Below, one piece after another: positions 53,619-62,092 of a DNA stretch of 64,000 bases. The notes under the pieces are model-generated. The model searched no databases. It had not been told where the DNA came from and saw nothing but the letters and a program-made list of their open reading frames with translations. This DNA comes from JBAOHV01 sp964450685 (lineage in GTDB: Bacteria > Actinomycetota > Acidimicrobiia > Acidimicrobiales > Microtrichaceae). The stretch is taken from contig CAYVDN010000011.1 in the NCBI GenBank assembly GCA_964450685.1, forward strand, positions 16,440 through 80,439. Direction: 5' to 3'. Each line of letters opens with the position of its first letter. Position 1 is the first letter of the stretch. The translations under genes and the position numbers were made by a program.

Positions 53619-54188
53619 ATGAGTGACGAGTTGATCGCAGCTGTACAGGAGGAAGCCGCCGAACGAATGCAGAAGGCGGTTCTACGCACCAAGGGTGAGT
53701 TCGCCGGAGTGCGGACCGGGCGCGCGACCCCGGCCCTGGTCGAGAAGCTCCCGGTCGAGTACTACGGCAGCACCGTGCCGATGCAGCAGCTCGCCAGCTT
53801 CTCGGTCCCCGAGGCGCGGATGCTCATGATCACGCCGTTCGACAAGGGTTCCATGGCAGCTGTCGAGCGGGCGATCCAGGACTCCAATCTCGGTCTGAAC
53901 CCGTCCAACGACGGGATCTCGGTGAGGCTGGCGTTCCCTCCCTTGACGGAGGAGCGGCGCAAGGAGTTCGTGAAGCTGGTCAAGTCCAAGGCCGAGGACG
54001 GGCGCACCGCTGTCCGTGGGGCGCGTCGAGATGCCCGCAAGGATCTGGAAGCTCTCGAGAAGGACAGCGACATATCCACCGATGACCTGCACCGGGCCGA
54101 GGCGGAACTCGATCGGCTCACCAAGACCCACGAGGCCGAGATCGACGAGGCGCTCGACGCGAAGACCGTCGAGCTGATGGAAGGATGA
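53619..54188 (+). CDS. frr: ribosome recycling factor
   Basis: The 189-residue protein separates ribosomes from mRNA after termination. RTGRATPALVEKLPVEYYGSTVPMQQLA, LMITPFDKGSM and IRVAFPPLTEERRK-like LAFPPLTEERRKEFVK are diagnostic. It follows pyrH by about 80 bases, with no obvious promoter. Confidence 0.96.
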   Translation: MSDELIAAVQEEAAERMQKAVLRTKGEFAGVRTGRATPALVEKLPVEYYGSTVPMQQLASFSVPEARMLMITPFDKGSMAAVERAIQDSNLGLNPSNDGISVRLAFPPLTEERRKEFVKLVKSKAEDGRTAVRGARRDARKDLEALEKDSDISTDDLHRAEAELDRLTKTHEAEIDEALDAKTVELMEG

Positions 54189-54270
54189 CCGTCGCCACGG
54201 CCCGAGCAGCGGCGGCACGGTCGGGTGGTCGCCGGGCATCGCTCCGGTGCCACCTTCGAGGAGGGAAACG

Positions 54271-56031
54271 ATGACGAACGACGACGAACCGACCGAACAC
54301 CGAACCGAGGGTGTTCGGATCATCGGTGCGCAGGAGGCGGCCGAGGCTGCCGGTCGCCCGGACGTGGTACGTCGTCGTCGTCGTAGCGAGAAGCGCTTCG
54401 GTGATCGCCCTGACGCCCCTGAGCCGACGTCGGACCTGCCGAAGATCACGATATCGACGACTGATGGCGAGACCGATGGCGAGCAGCTCGACCCCTACGC
54501 GGGGCAGATCGTCCAACCCGAGGACCGGGATGCGCCGGGATCCTGGGATCAGTCGCCTTCGGGGCTCTACTCCGAGGACGACCGGACCGGTTGGGGCCAC
54601 GCCCGCATCGTCGACGATGAGCTCGGCTCCGGCGAACTCGACGGGGAGAGCGGAGTGGAGCACGAGGCCGACGGTGGTGGCCACGATTCGTACGCGCCGG
54701 AGGACCCGTCCTCGGGCTGGGGTGACCCGCTGCCGTCCGGCGGCTGGGACGATGAAGAGGACGACTCCACCCCCGATGACCTGATGGGTGACGACGACTC
54801 CTTCGTCCTGCCCCACTGGACCGAGCCGCCGACGGGGCAAGTCCCCAAGGTCGTCGTCGGTGAGGACGCCCCCGAACCCGAGCCGCTGGCCACCTACGGA
54901 ACCCAGCCGCGTTGGCGTGACGAGGGCGAGAGAACCGCTGTCACGGACTTCGACGATCTGGTCGATGACGGTCCGGGACTGGGGGCTCTGGCCAGTGATC
55001 GTGTCGCCGACGACTTCTTCTCCGACGATCCCTACGGCGATGCCGATCCCTTCGACGACGACATCCACGGGGACGCCGACTTCGATGATCACGTTCCGGT
55101 CGCGCGTGAGGCGCGCCGCCCGCAGCGCCGACCGAGGGAGGAGCCTCCATCGAACGGCGGCGGAGCGGATCGCCCGATCGGCGTCGCGATCGGCGTCGGA
55201 GTGGCTCTGGTGGCGGTCGGGCTTCTGTGCTTCAAGTTCGGTGCCATCACCACGACGCTGCTGGCCCTCGTCGTCGTGACCTTCGGTGCGTTCGAGTACT
55301 TCACCGCGATCAGGGAGCGGGGCAACAATCCGGCGACCCTGCTGGGCCTGGTCAGCGTCGCCGGGCTGATGGTCGCGGCCTCGGCCTTCGGCCTCGCCGC
55401 ATATCCGGTGGCACTGGGACTCACCATCATCGCCGGGCTTCTCTGGTACCTGTGGGTCACTCCTGGTGAGCGGTCCGTGCACAACCTCGGTCTGACCCTT
55501 CTCGGGGTGTTCTGGATCGGCTTCCTGGGTTCGTTCGCCACCCTGTTCATCGGTCTCGGGCGGGTCCTCGAGAAGTCGTCACCCGACATCACGAACAATC
55601 CCGGGATCGGTGTGCTGATCGCCGCGGTGATCGCCTCGGTGAGCCACGACGTCGGCGCCTACTTCGTGGGTCGCTACATGGGTAACACGCCGTTGTCGCC
55701 TGCCAGCCCCAACAAGACCCAGGAGGGGCTGATCGGTGGGGTGCTCTCCTCGCTGATCGTGACGTTCGTCGTGGTCGGCCTGGTCGGTATCTCTCCGGTC
55801 GGAGATCAGCTCTCGCAGGCGTTCATATTCGCGCTGCTGTGCGCCATCGTCGCTCCGCTCGGCGACCTGTGCGAATCGTTCATCAAACGGGACCTCGGGA
55901 TAAAGGACATGGGCACGGTGCTGCCCGGACACGGCGGCGTGCTCGACCGCTTCGATGCGCTCCTGTTCGTGTTGCCTGTTGCGTACTTCGTCACGGTGCT
56001 GTTCGACATCTGGAGCGCGACCGGCAGCTGA
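54271..56031 (+). CDS. cdsA: phosphatidate cytidylyltransferase with long acidic N-terminal region
   Basis: The 586-residue protein makes CDP-diacylglycerol for phospholipid synthesis. The C-terminal 280 residues are a normal CdsA with eight or so membrane helices and a catalytic segment SHDVGAYFVGRYMGNTPLSPASPNKTQEGLIGG, followed by KRDLGIKDMGTVLPGHGGVLDRFDALLF. The first 290 residues are disordered and very rich in Asp, Glu, Gly and Pro, about double the usual length. ATG 54271 follows GAGGAGGGAAACG. Confidence 0.93.
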   Translation: MTNDDEPTEHRTEGVRIIGAQEAAEAAGRPDVVRRRRRSEKRFGDRPDAPEPTSDLPKITISTTDGETDGEQLDPYAGQIVQPEDRDAPGSWDQSPSGLYSEDDRTGWGHARIVDDELGSGELDGESGVEHEADGGGHDSYAPEDPSSGWGDPLPSGGWDDEEDDSTPDDLMGDDDSFVLPHWTEPPTGQVPKVVVGEDAPEPEPLATYGTQPRWRDEGERTAVTDFDDLVDDGPGLGALASDRVADDFFSDDPYGDADPFDDDIHGDADFDDHVPVAREARRPQRRPREEPPSNGGGADRPIGVAIGVGVALVAVGLLCFKFGAITTTLLALVVVTFGAFEYFTAIRERGNNPATLLGLVSVAGLMVAASAFGLAAYPVALGLTIIAGLLWYLWVTPGERSVHNLGLTLLGVFWIGFLGSFATLFIGLGRVLEKSSPDITNNPGIGVLIAAVIASVSHDVGAYFVGRYMGNTPLSPASPNKTQEGLIGGVLSSLIVTFVVVGLVGISPVGDQLSQAFIFALLCAIVAPLGDLCESFIKRDLGIKDMGTVLPGHGGVLDRFDALLFVLPVAYFVTVLFDIWSATGS

Positions 56032-56087
56032 CCACCGCTACCTGAGAGCCATCGCGAGGCGCGCGGTAGGGGCGCGTCTCGGCTCGG

Positions 56088-56093
56088 TACGAT
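56088..56093 (+). promoter_or_regulatory. putative -10 box of dxr
   Basis: TACGAT, 9 bases before the ATG at 56103. Confidence 0.35.
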
Positions 56094-56102
56094 GGTCGGA
56101 TC

Positions 56103-57290
56103 ATGACCACGGTCGCCGTGCTCGGCTCCACCGGATCCATCGGCACCCAGACCCTCGAGGTCGTGGCTGCGGAGCAGGATCGTTACGAGATCGTCGCTCT
56201 CGCCGCAGGTAGCTCCGTAGAAGAGCTGGCGCGGCAAGCCAACACCGTGCGCCCCCGCGTCGTCGGCCTGGCCGACGAATCGAGGGCCGCGGATCTGAAG
56301 GAGTTGCTCGAGCCGGGAATCCAGGTCGAGGTCGGACCCGATGCCCTTGCAGCGTTGGCGACCGAAGCCGAGGTCGCTGTCAACGGCGTGGTCGGATTCG
56401 CAGGACTACCAGTGACCATGGCCGCGCTCGGAGCTGGCCGTCGGCTGGCGCTCGCCAACAAGGAATCGTTGATCGCCGCCGGTCCGGTTGTCCGCACCGT
56501 CCGGGACACGCCTGGAGCGGAAATAGTTCCCGTCGACAGCGAGCACTGTGCTGTCCACCAGTGTCTACGAGCTGGAGAGGGAACCCGTCGCCTCCGGAGA
56601 GTGGTGCTGACCGCTTCCGGTGGACCGTTTCGTGGGAAATCCGCCGACGAACTCGCTGGCGTGACGGTCGAGCAGGCGCTGGCCCATCCGACCTGGAGCA
56701 TGGGCCCGAAGATCACCATCGACTCCTCGACGTTGATGAACAAGGGGCTCGAGGTGATCGAGGCCCATGAGCTCTTCGACGTCCCCTACGACGACATCGA
56801 CGTCGTCGTACACCCCCAGTCGGTCGTCCACTCGATGGCGGAGTTCAGCGACGGAACGACCATCGGTCAGCTGTCGATGCCCGACATGAGGCTGCCGATC
56901 GGTTACGCACTTGCATACCCCGATCGGATCAACACCGCGTTCGGGGCGATGGACTGGTCCCTGGCGACGACGCTGACCTTCGAACCACCAGACCGTTCGA
57001 CCTTCCGTTGCCTCGAGCTCGCGTACGCAGCCGGGCGCGCTGGCGGTACAGCTCCCGCCTGGCTGTCCGCCGCCAACGAGGTGGCTGTCGATGCGTTCCT
57101 GGCAGGCCGCATCGGTTGGCCCGCTATCGCCGCCCTGGTCGCCGCCGCGCTCGACAGCCACGACGTGACGGCGGCGGACTCGCTCGACGCTGTGCTGGAC
57201 GCCGACAGCGGTGGTCGCCTCCGCGCAACAGAACTCCTGGCCTCCGGGCGGTTCGACCTGGTCGCCACCGACTCCCACGCAGGAGCGTGA
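56103..57290 (+). CDS. dxr: 1-deoxy-D-xylulose 5-phosphate reductoisomerase
   Basis: The 395-residue enzyme makes MEP in the non-mevalonate isoprenoid pathway. NADPH motif LGSTGSIGTQTLEVV, LANKESLIAAG, PVDSEHCAVHQCL with metal-binding Asp and Glu, TASGGPFRG, MGPKITIDSSTLMNKGLEVIEA and VHPQSVVHSMAEF are all present. ispG of the same pathway lies 1.7 kb downstream. Confidence 0.97.
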   Translation: MTTVAVLGSTGSIGTQTLEVVAAEQDRYEIVALAAGSSVEELARQANTVRPRVVGLADESRAADLKELLEPGIQVEVGPDALAALATEAEVAVNGVVGFAGLPVTMAALGAGRRLALANKESLIAAGPVVRTVRDTPGAEIVPVDSEHCAVHQCLRAGEGTRRLRRVVLTASGGPFRGKSADELAGVTVEQALAHPTWSMGPKITIDSSTLMNKGLEVIEAHELFDVPYDDIDVVVHPQSVVHSMAEFSDGTTIGQLSMPDMRLPIGYALAYPDRINTAFGAMDWSLATTLTFEPPDRSTFRCLELAYAAGRAGGTAPAWLSAANEVAVDAFLAGRIGWPAIAALVAAALDSHDVTAADSLDAVLDADSGGRLRATELLASGRFDLVATDSHAGA

Positions 57291-57291
57291 G

Positions 57292-58914
57292 ATGAGCCTT
57301 GAAACACCCCGCTCGGTGAACGAAGACGGCGACGATCCCCAACGCGTCGAACCGCCGGGAACACCCCCTGCAACAACTGGCGCGGAGCGAGAGGACCTCG
57401 GGGGAGTCATCGGCAGCCCCCTTAGTCGGGCGCTGCGCCTCGGAGCACTCGTCGCCCTGATCGTCCTGCTCGGAGTCACCCAGGGCATCTCGATGCTCAT
57501 CGTCGTCGGCGCCATCGTCGTGATGATCTTCCTCCACGAACTCGGCCACTACGTGATGGCCAAGCGGGCGGGCATGCTCGTGACCGAGTTCTTCCTGGGT
57601 TTCGGCCCCAGGATCTGGTCGTTCCAGCGGGGTGAGACCGAGTACGGCATCAAGGCGATCCCCGCCGGGGCGTACGTGAAGATCATCGGCATGTCGAACA
57701 TGGAGGAGGTCGAACCGGAACTGGAATCGCGCACCTACCGCCAGGCCTCCTTCCCGCAGCGGATCGGTGTGGCGGTCGCTGGGTCGACCATGCACTTCCT
57801 GCTGGCATTCCTGCTCCTGTTCGTGCAGTTCGCGTTCATCGGCGACCCGACGACACAGAGGTGGGCGGTGGGCGACATCACCCCGGGTAGTGCGGCAGAA
57901 GCGGCCGGACTCCAGAAGGGCGACCAGGTGCAGAGTTTCGACGGCGAGGAGGTTCCGACGTTCGACGACTTCCGTGCCGCGATCGCCGAGGCCCCGCCGG
58001 GGGTCTCCGAGCTGGTCGTCCTGCGTGACGGAGAGCAGATCGTCGTCCCGGTCACGTTGTCGCAGCGCACCAAGCTGATCGGCACCATCGGCGAGGACGT
58101 AGACGTGGTCGACAACGGTGAGCGGATTCTCGTCGGCGACCCCTTCGAGGACGGCAAGGCGGCTGCGGCAGGTCTGGTCGGAGGATCGACGCTGGTGACC
58201 GTCAACGATCAACCCGTGACGAGCCTCGACGACGTGGTCGCTGCGGCGTCGGAGTCCCGCGCCGGAGTGGTCGTGCTCGGTACCGAATCCAGCGACGGTT
58301 CAGTCGAGTCGCACCGGATCGACCTGGGGACCCAGTTGGCGACCACAGAGCCGGCAGCTTTCGTCGGGGTCGGATCCATGCCGGTCATGGAGACCGTCGG
58401 CCCCGTTGCTGCGTTCACCGGCTCGGCCACCACGTTCGCGAGGACCGCCGGGATGAGCATCGCCGGAGTCGGACGCTTCCTGTGGCCACCGAACATGTTC
58501 GCCTTCGTGACCGACGCGCTCTCGGGCGCGCCCGACGAGAACGCGACGACCACCCCGACCGAGGCGGCCAGCACGCCTTCGACGATGTCGGAGACTCGTC
58601 CGATCTCGATCATCGGTGTTGCGATGCTGGGCAGTGACCTGACCTCGGAGAACCTGTCGAGTCTGGTCATGTTCCTCGCATCGATAAACATCTTCATCGG
58701 GGTCTTCAACCTCTTCCCGATGTTGCCGTTCGACGGTGGGCACGTGGTGATCGCCTGTTACGAGCGGGCCCAGGAGCAACGTCGACGCTCGACCCAGCGG
58801 TACCTCGCCGACGTCTCGCGGCTGCTGCCGGTGGCGTACGGAGTCGTCGCAGTCCTGGCGATCGTCGGTGTGCTGGCCATGTTCGTCGACGTGACACGCG
58901 GTGTCAGCCTCTGA
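57292..58914 (+). CDS. site-2 zinc protease (RseP/Rip1 family)
   Basis: The 540-residue M50 intramembrane protease has HELGH at about residue 83 inside the first helix group, a PDZ domain (about 180-260, ITPGSAAEAAGLQKGDQVQSF), a second PDZ-like stretch, and NLFPMLPFDGGHV near the C-terminus with the third zinc ligand. Rip1 homologs release anti-sigma factors. It is longer than E. coli RseP (450) because of a cytosolic N-terminus and loops. It sits between dxr and ispG, as in other Actinobacteria. Confidence 0.92.
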   Translation: MSLETPRSVNEDGDDPQRVEPPGTPPATTGAEREDLGGVIGSPLSRALRLGALVALIVLLGVTQGISMLIVVGAIVVMIFLHELGHYVMAKRAGMLVTEFFLGFGPRIWSFQRGETEYGIKAIPAGAYVKIIGMSNMEEVEPELESRTYRQASFPQRIGVAVAGSTMHFLLAFLLLFVQFAFIGDPTTQRWAVGDITPGSAAEAAGLQKGDQVQSFDGEEVPTFDDFRAAIAEAPPGVSELVVLRDGEQIVVPVTLSQRTKLIGTIGEDVDVVDNGERILVGDPFEDGKAAAAGLVGGSTLVTVNDQPVTSLDDVVAAASESRAGVVVLGTESSDGSVESHRIDLGTQLATTEPAAFVGVGSMPVMETVGPVAAFTGSATTFARTAGMSIAGVGRFLWPPNMFAFVTDALSGAPDENATTTPTEAASTPSTMSETRPISIIGVAMLGSDLTSENLSSLVMFLASINIFIGVFNLFPMLPFDGGHVVIACYERAQEQRRRSTQRYLADVSRLLPVAYGVVAVLAIVGVLAMFVDVTRGVSL

Positions 58915-58939
58915 TGCACCGAGCGTGCTCGCGCACCGC

Positions 58940-58945
58940 TAGCGT
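58940..58945 (+). promoter_or_regulatory. putative -10 box of ispG (leaderless)
   Basis: TAGCGT, 6 bases before the ATG at 58952. Confidence 0.5.
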
Positions 58946-58951
58946 GGCGCC

Positions 58952-60184
58952 ATGGACGCCGGTTCGCTGACGCTGCCTCGACGGACCACTCGAGGCATCC
59001 GGGTCGGGGATGTTCCCGTCGGCGGTGGTGCACCGGTGAGCATCCAGTCGATGACGACGACCAAGACGGCGGACGTCGACGCCACTCTGGCGCAGATCTA
59101 CTCGCTCGACATGGCGGGGGTGGACATCGTCCGCTGCACCTGCAACGAGATGGAGGCAGCCGAGGGGCTCGCCCGGATCGTCCCCCGAAGCCCCGTTCCG
59201 ATCATCGCCGACATCCACCACCAGTACCGCATGGCGCTCGCTGCGATGGAGGCCGGAGTGCAGGGGCTCAGGCTCAATCCGGGCAACATCCGCAAGCCCG
59301 AGCACATCAAGGCGGTGGCTAGCGAAGCGAGGGACCGCGGCATCCCGATCCGCATCGGAGTCAACGGCGGGTCGCTCGACCCTGCCCTGTACGAGAAGTA
59401 CGGCGGTCGGGTGACCCCCGAGGCGATGGTCGAGTCCGCTCTGAGCGAGATCGCCTACTTCGACGAGGTCGGATTCGACCAGATCAAGATCTCGGTCAAG
59501 GCGTCGAGCGTCCCGCTGATGATCGAGGCCTACCGCCAACTCGCCGACGTGACCGATCACCCACTTCACCTGGGCGTGACGGAAGCGGGTCCGCTTCCCG
59601 ACGGACTCATCAAGGCGACCGCTGGCATCGCGACGCTCCTCGCCGAGGGTATCGGCGACACGATCCGCTACTCGCTGACCGCCGACCCCGTCGAGGAGGT
59701 AAAGGCGGCGCGGGTCCTGCTGGAGGCGATGGGACTGCGGGAGCGGACGAACGTCGACCTGATCGCGTGCCCGAGCTGCGGTAGGGCCGAGGTCGACGTC
59801 ATCTCGGTGGCGGAGCGGGCGCGGGACGCTTTCGCCGAGCGCGAGCTCCCCCTGCAGATCGCGGTGATGGGCTGCGTGGTCAACGGCCCGGGAGAAGCCC
59901 GCGACGCCGACCTGGGCATCGCCGCTGGCCGTCAACGCGGTCACCTGTTCGTCAAGGGAGTGAACGTCGCGGTCGTTCCGGAGGACGAGATGGTGGACAC
60001 ACTCGTCGAGTGGGCGGAGTTCATTGCTGAGCACGGCACCGACGCCGCTCTCGCGCGGGTCGACACAGAGAAGGCGTCGCGCGAGGCCGAGCGCGACCGG
60101 GCCGACCTCTTGGCCGACCAGGGTGACGACGTGAACGCTAGCGAGCAGCGAGTCGAGCTCATCCACAAGAAGTACGACACCTGA
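58952..60184 (+). CDS. ispG: (E)-4-hydroxy-3-methylbut-2-enyl-diphosphate synthase
   Basis: The 410-residue 4Fe-4S enzyme acts late in the MEP pathway. PVSIQSMTTTKTADVDAT at the N-terminus, RLNPGNI, then CPSCGR and MGCVVNGPGEARDADLG near the C-terminus give the three cluster Cys and Glu. A 50-residue tail after the cluster (ARVDTEKASREAERDRADLL) is charged and longer than usual. Confidence 0.96.
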   Translation: MDAGSLTLPRRTTRGIRVGDVPVGGGAPVSIQSMTTTKTADVDATLAQIYSLDMAGVDIVRCTCNEMEAAEGLARIVPRSPVPIIADIHHQYRMALAAMEAGVQGLRLNPGNIRKPEHIKAVASEARDRGIPIRIGVNGGSLDPALYEKYGGRVTPEAMVESALSEIAYFDEVGFDQIKISVKASSVPLMIEAYRQLADVTDHPLHLGVTEAGPLPDGLIKATAGIATLLAEGIGDTIRYSLTADPVEEVKAARVLLEAMGLRERTNVDLIACPSCGRAEVDVISVAERARDAFAERELPLQIAVMGCVVNGPGEARDADLGIAAGRQRGHLFVKGVNVAVVPEDEMVDTLVEWAEFIAEHGTDAALARVDTEKASREAERDRADLLADQGDDVNASEQRVELIHKKYDT

Positions 60185-60205
60185 CCACTTGGCGGGTCGA
60201 ATCGG

Positions 60206-61189
60206 TCAGGCGCCGGCGAGCCGTCCGAGCATTGCGCTGAGCTGTTCGGGCGCTTCCTGCATCACCTGATGCCCTGAGCCGTCGACCACGTGAAGCTCAG
60301 AGCGGCCGAGCGCGGCGTCGAGCACCTTCGCATGCGACAAGGAAGTGAGTCGGTCAGCGCTCCCGACCACGACTGAGCAAGGCATCGGCAGGCCTCCGAG
60401 CCCCCTTCGGACATCGTGTGATGCGATGGAACGACCACAAGCCACCGTCACCGACGGGTCCATGGCCTCGAACATGCGTCGTACTCCGTCGATCATGTTC
60501 GCTGACACCCGGCGGCCGAAGACGCTGCGAATCAGGACCGCGGACAGATCGTTGTCCCCCCAGGGGTAGTGGAACCGTGCGCCGTCACGGTTGAGTTTCG
60601 CGACCTTGTCGGCCAGCGCGACGACGACCCCTCCGAGTGACTCGCGGTCGACCATCGCCGCGCTGGTGGCCAGGAACATGAGCGCACGAGATCTCTCGAC
60701 CAGAGCATCGCGGTGCTCGACAGCGCAACGACCCAGGGCCATGCCACCCATCGAGTGCCCCACCAGCACGACGTCGCGCAGGTCCATCGCTTCGAGCACC
60801 GACACGACATCGCCCGCGACTGCGGCCAGGTTCACTCCATCGTGACCGACACTCGACTGCCCATGTCCGCGCATGTCCCAGGCGATCACCCGGTGTGCTG
60901 GCGCCAGCAGGGTCATCTGCGCCGCCCAGATCTGCCAGCCCAGGCCGACACCGTGAAGCAGCAGCACAGGAGGGCCGTCGCCGAGCTGAGCAACATGAAG
61001 TCGCGCGCCGTCGTCGGTGTCGACGAAGTCGTGTCGTACACCGTCGGGCAGCTCCGACCAACGATCCAGTTCGGGGTCGCGCAGCTCGCGGATCCGACGC
61101 CCGGAACGACGCACGGCTGCCACCCCGGCAACCGTGGCACCAGTAGATGCAGCGGCGGTTCCGAGAATCGCCCTCGTAAGGCGCTGCAT
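60206..61189 (-). CDS. alpha/beta hydrolase, likely anchored
   Basis: The 327-residue protein has an N-terminal hydrophobic segment (AILGTAAASTGATVAGVAAV), the oxyanion loop LLLHGVGLGWQIW, nucleophile elbow VGHSMGGMALG (Ser), Asp in VVVGSADRLTS and His in VVDGSGHQVMQEAP. The substrate is unknown. The start ATG abuts the stop of the upstream SDR gene, so the two form an operon. Confidence 0.85.
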   Translation of the reverse strand: MQRLTRAILGTAAASTGATVAGVAAVRRSGRRIRELRDPELDRWSELPDGVRHDFVDTDDGARLHVAQLGDGPPVLLLHGVGLGWQIWAAQMTLLAPAHRVIAWDMRGHGQSSVGHDGVNLAAVAGDVVSVLEAMDLRDVVLVGHSMGGMALGRCAVEHRDALVERSRALMFLATSAAMVDRESLGGVVVALADKVAKLNRDGARFHYPWGDNDLSAVLIRSVFGRRVSANMIDGVRRMFEAMDPSVTVACGRSIASHDVRRGLGGLPMPCSVVVGSADRLTSLSHAKVLDAALGRSELHVVDGSGHQVMQEAPEQLSAMLGRLAGA

Positions 61190-62002
61190 TCAGTGACGCA
61201 GCCCGGGGTGCTGCGAGGCAAGGATCGGCACGAGGAGTCGCTTCGGCATGAGGTACGACAGGTTCGCCGCCGCCCAGTTGGCTCGTCCGGGGATGACGAC
61301 AGGATGCCCAGATGAGAGCGCATCGAGCCCGGCGCGGGCGACATCGGCCGCGGACTCCCACATGAAGGAGGGCATCGCCCGCTCAGCGTCCTGCTGGGAG
61401 ATTCCCGCCACCTCAGCAAAACCGGTCTCGACCGGTCCGGGGCAGAGCGCCGTGGTGCTCACGCCGGTTCCCCGCAGCTCACCTCCCAGCGATCTCGTGT
61501 AGGACAAGACGAACGCCTTCGAAGCGCCGTACGCGGCCTGACCGGGGAGCGGCTGGAACGCAGCGGTCGAAGCAACGTTGAGCACTGCTCCGCTGCGTCG
61601 ATCGACCATGCCCGGCAGGAAGCGGCTGCACAGGTCGACCACCGCGACCACGTCCAGCTCGACCATCCTCATCTCGGCGCCGGGGTCGCTGCGGTGCACC
61701 GGACCCATCGTGGACAGACCTGCGTTGTTGACCAGGATGTCGACGTCCAGGCCCAGCTCCTCGAGCCGGTCCGGGAGGCGCGCCCGCTCGTCGCTGTCGA
61801 GCAGGTCCGTCGGCAGGACATCCGTGCGGACTCCGTGAACGGAGATCTCGTCCGCCAGTGCGTTGAGCTCGTCGATACGCCGGGCCACGAGTGTCACGCC
61901 GTGGCCTCGCTGCGCGAGTTGTCGGGCGAGCTCCCTGCCGATCCCGGATGATGCCCCGGTGACGAGCGCGGTCCGGTCGGGTGAGGGTTGGGGAAGTGCC
62001 AC
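61190..62002 (-). CDS. SDR-family oxidoreductase
   Basis: The 270-residue short-chain dehydrogenase has the cofactor motif TGASSGIGRELARQL, NNAG (VDILVNNAGLSTMG), the catalytic Ser in NVASTAAF and the YxxxK as YGASKAF. The substrate is unknown; acyl or ketone reduction is common in this group. GTG 62002 is preferred because GGAGGCGATC lies immediately upstream; the frame runs to 62065. Confidence 0.88.
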   Translation of the reverse strand: MALPQPSPDRTALVTGASSGIGRELARQLAQRGHGVTLVARRIDELNALADEISVHGVRTDVLPTDLLDSDERARLPDRLEELGLDVDILVNNAGLSTMGPVHRSDPGAEMRMVELDVVAVVDLCSRFLPGMVDRRSGAVLNVASTAAFQPLPGQAAYGASKAFVLSYTRSLGGELRGTGVSTTALCPGPVETGFAEVAGISQQDAERAMPSFMWESAADVARAGLDALSSGHPVVIPGRANWAAANLSYLMPKRLLVPILASQHPGLRH

Positions 62003-62078
62003 GATCGCCTCCACGTGTCGACGGGCCTGACCGCCCGACTCGTCCGGAACAGTAGCGGGAAGCACTTCTCCAGACGGT

Positions 62079-62084
62079 TACGAT
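62079..62084 (+). promoter_or_regulatory. putative -10 box of proS
   Basis: TACGAT, 8 bases before the ATG at 62093. Confidence 0.4.
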
Positions 62085-62092
62085 CACCGCCC

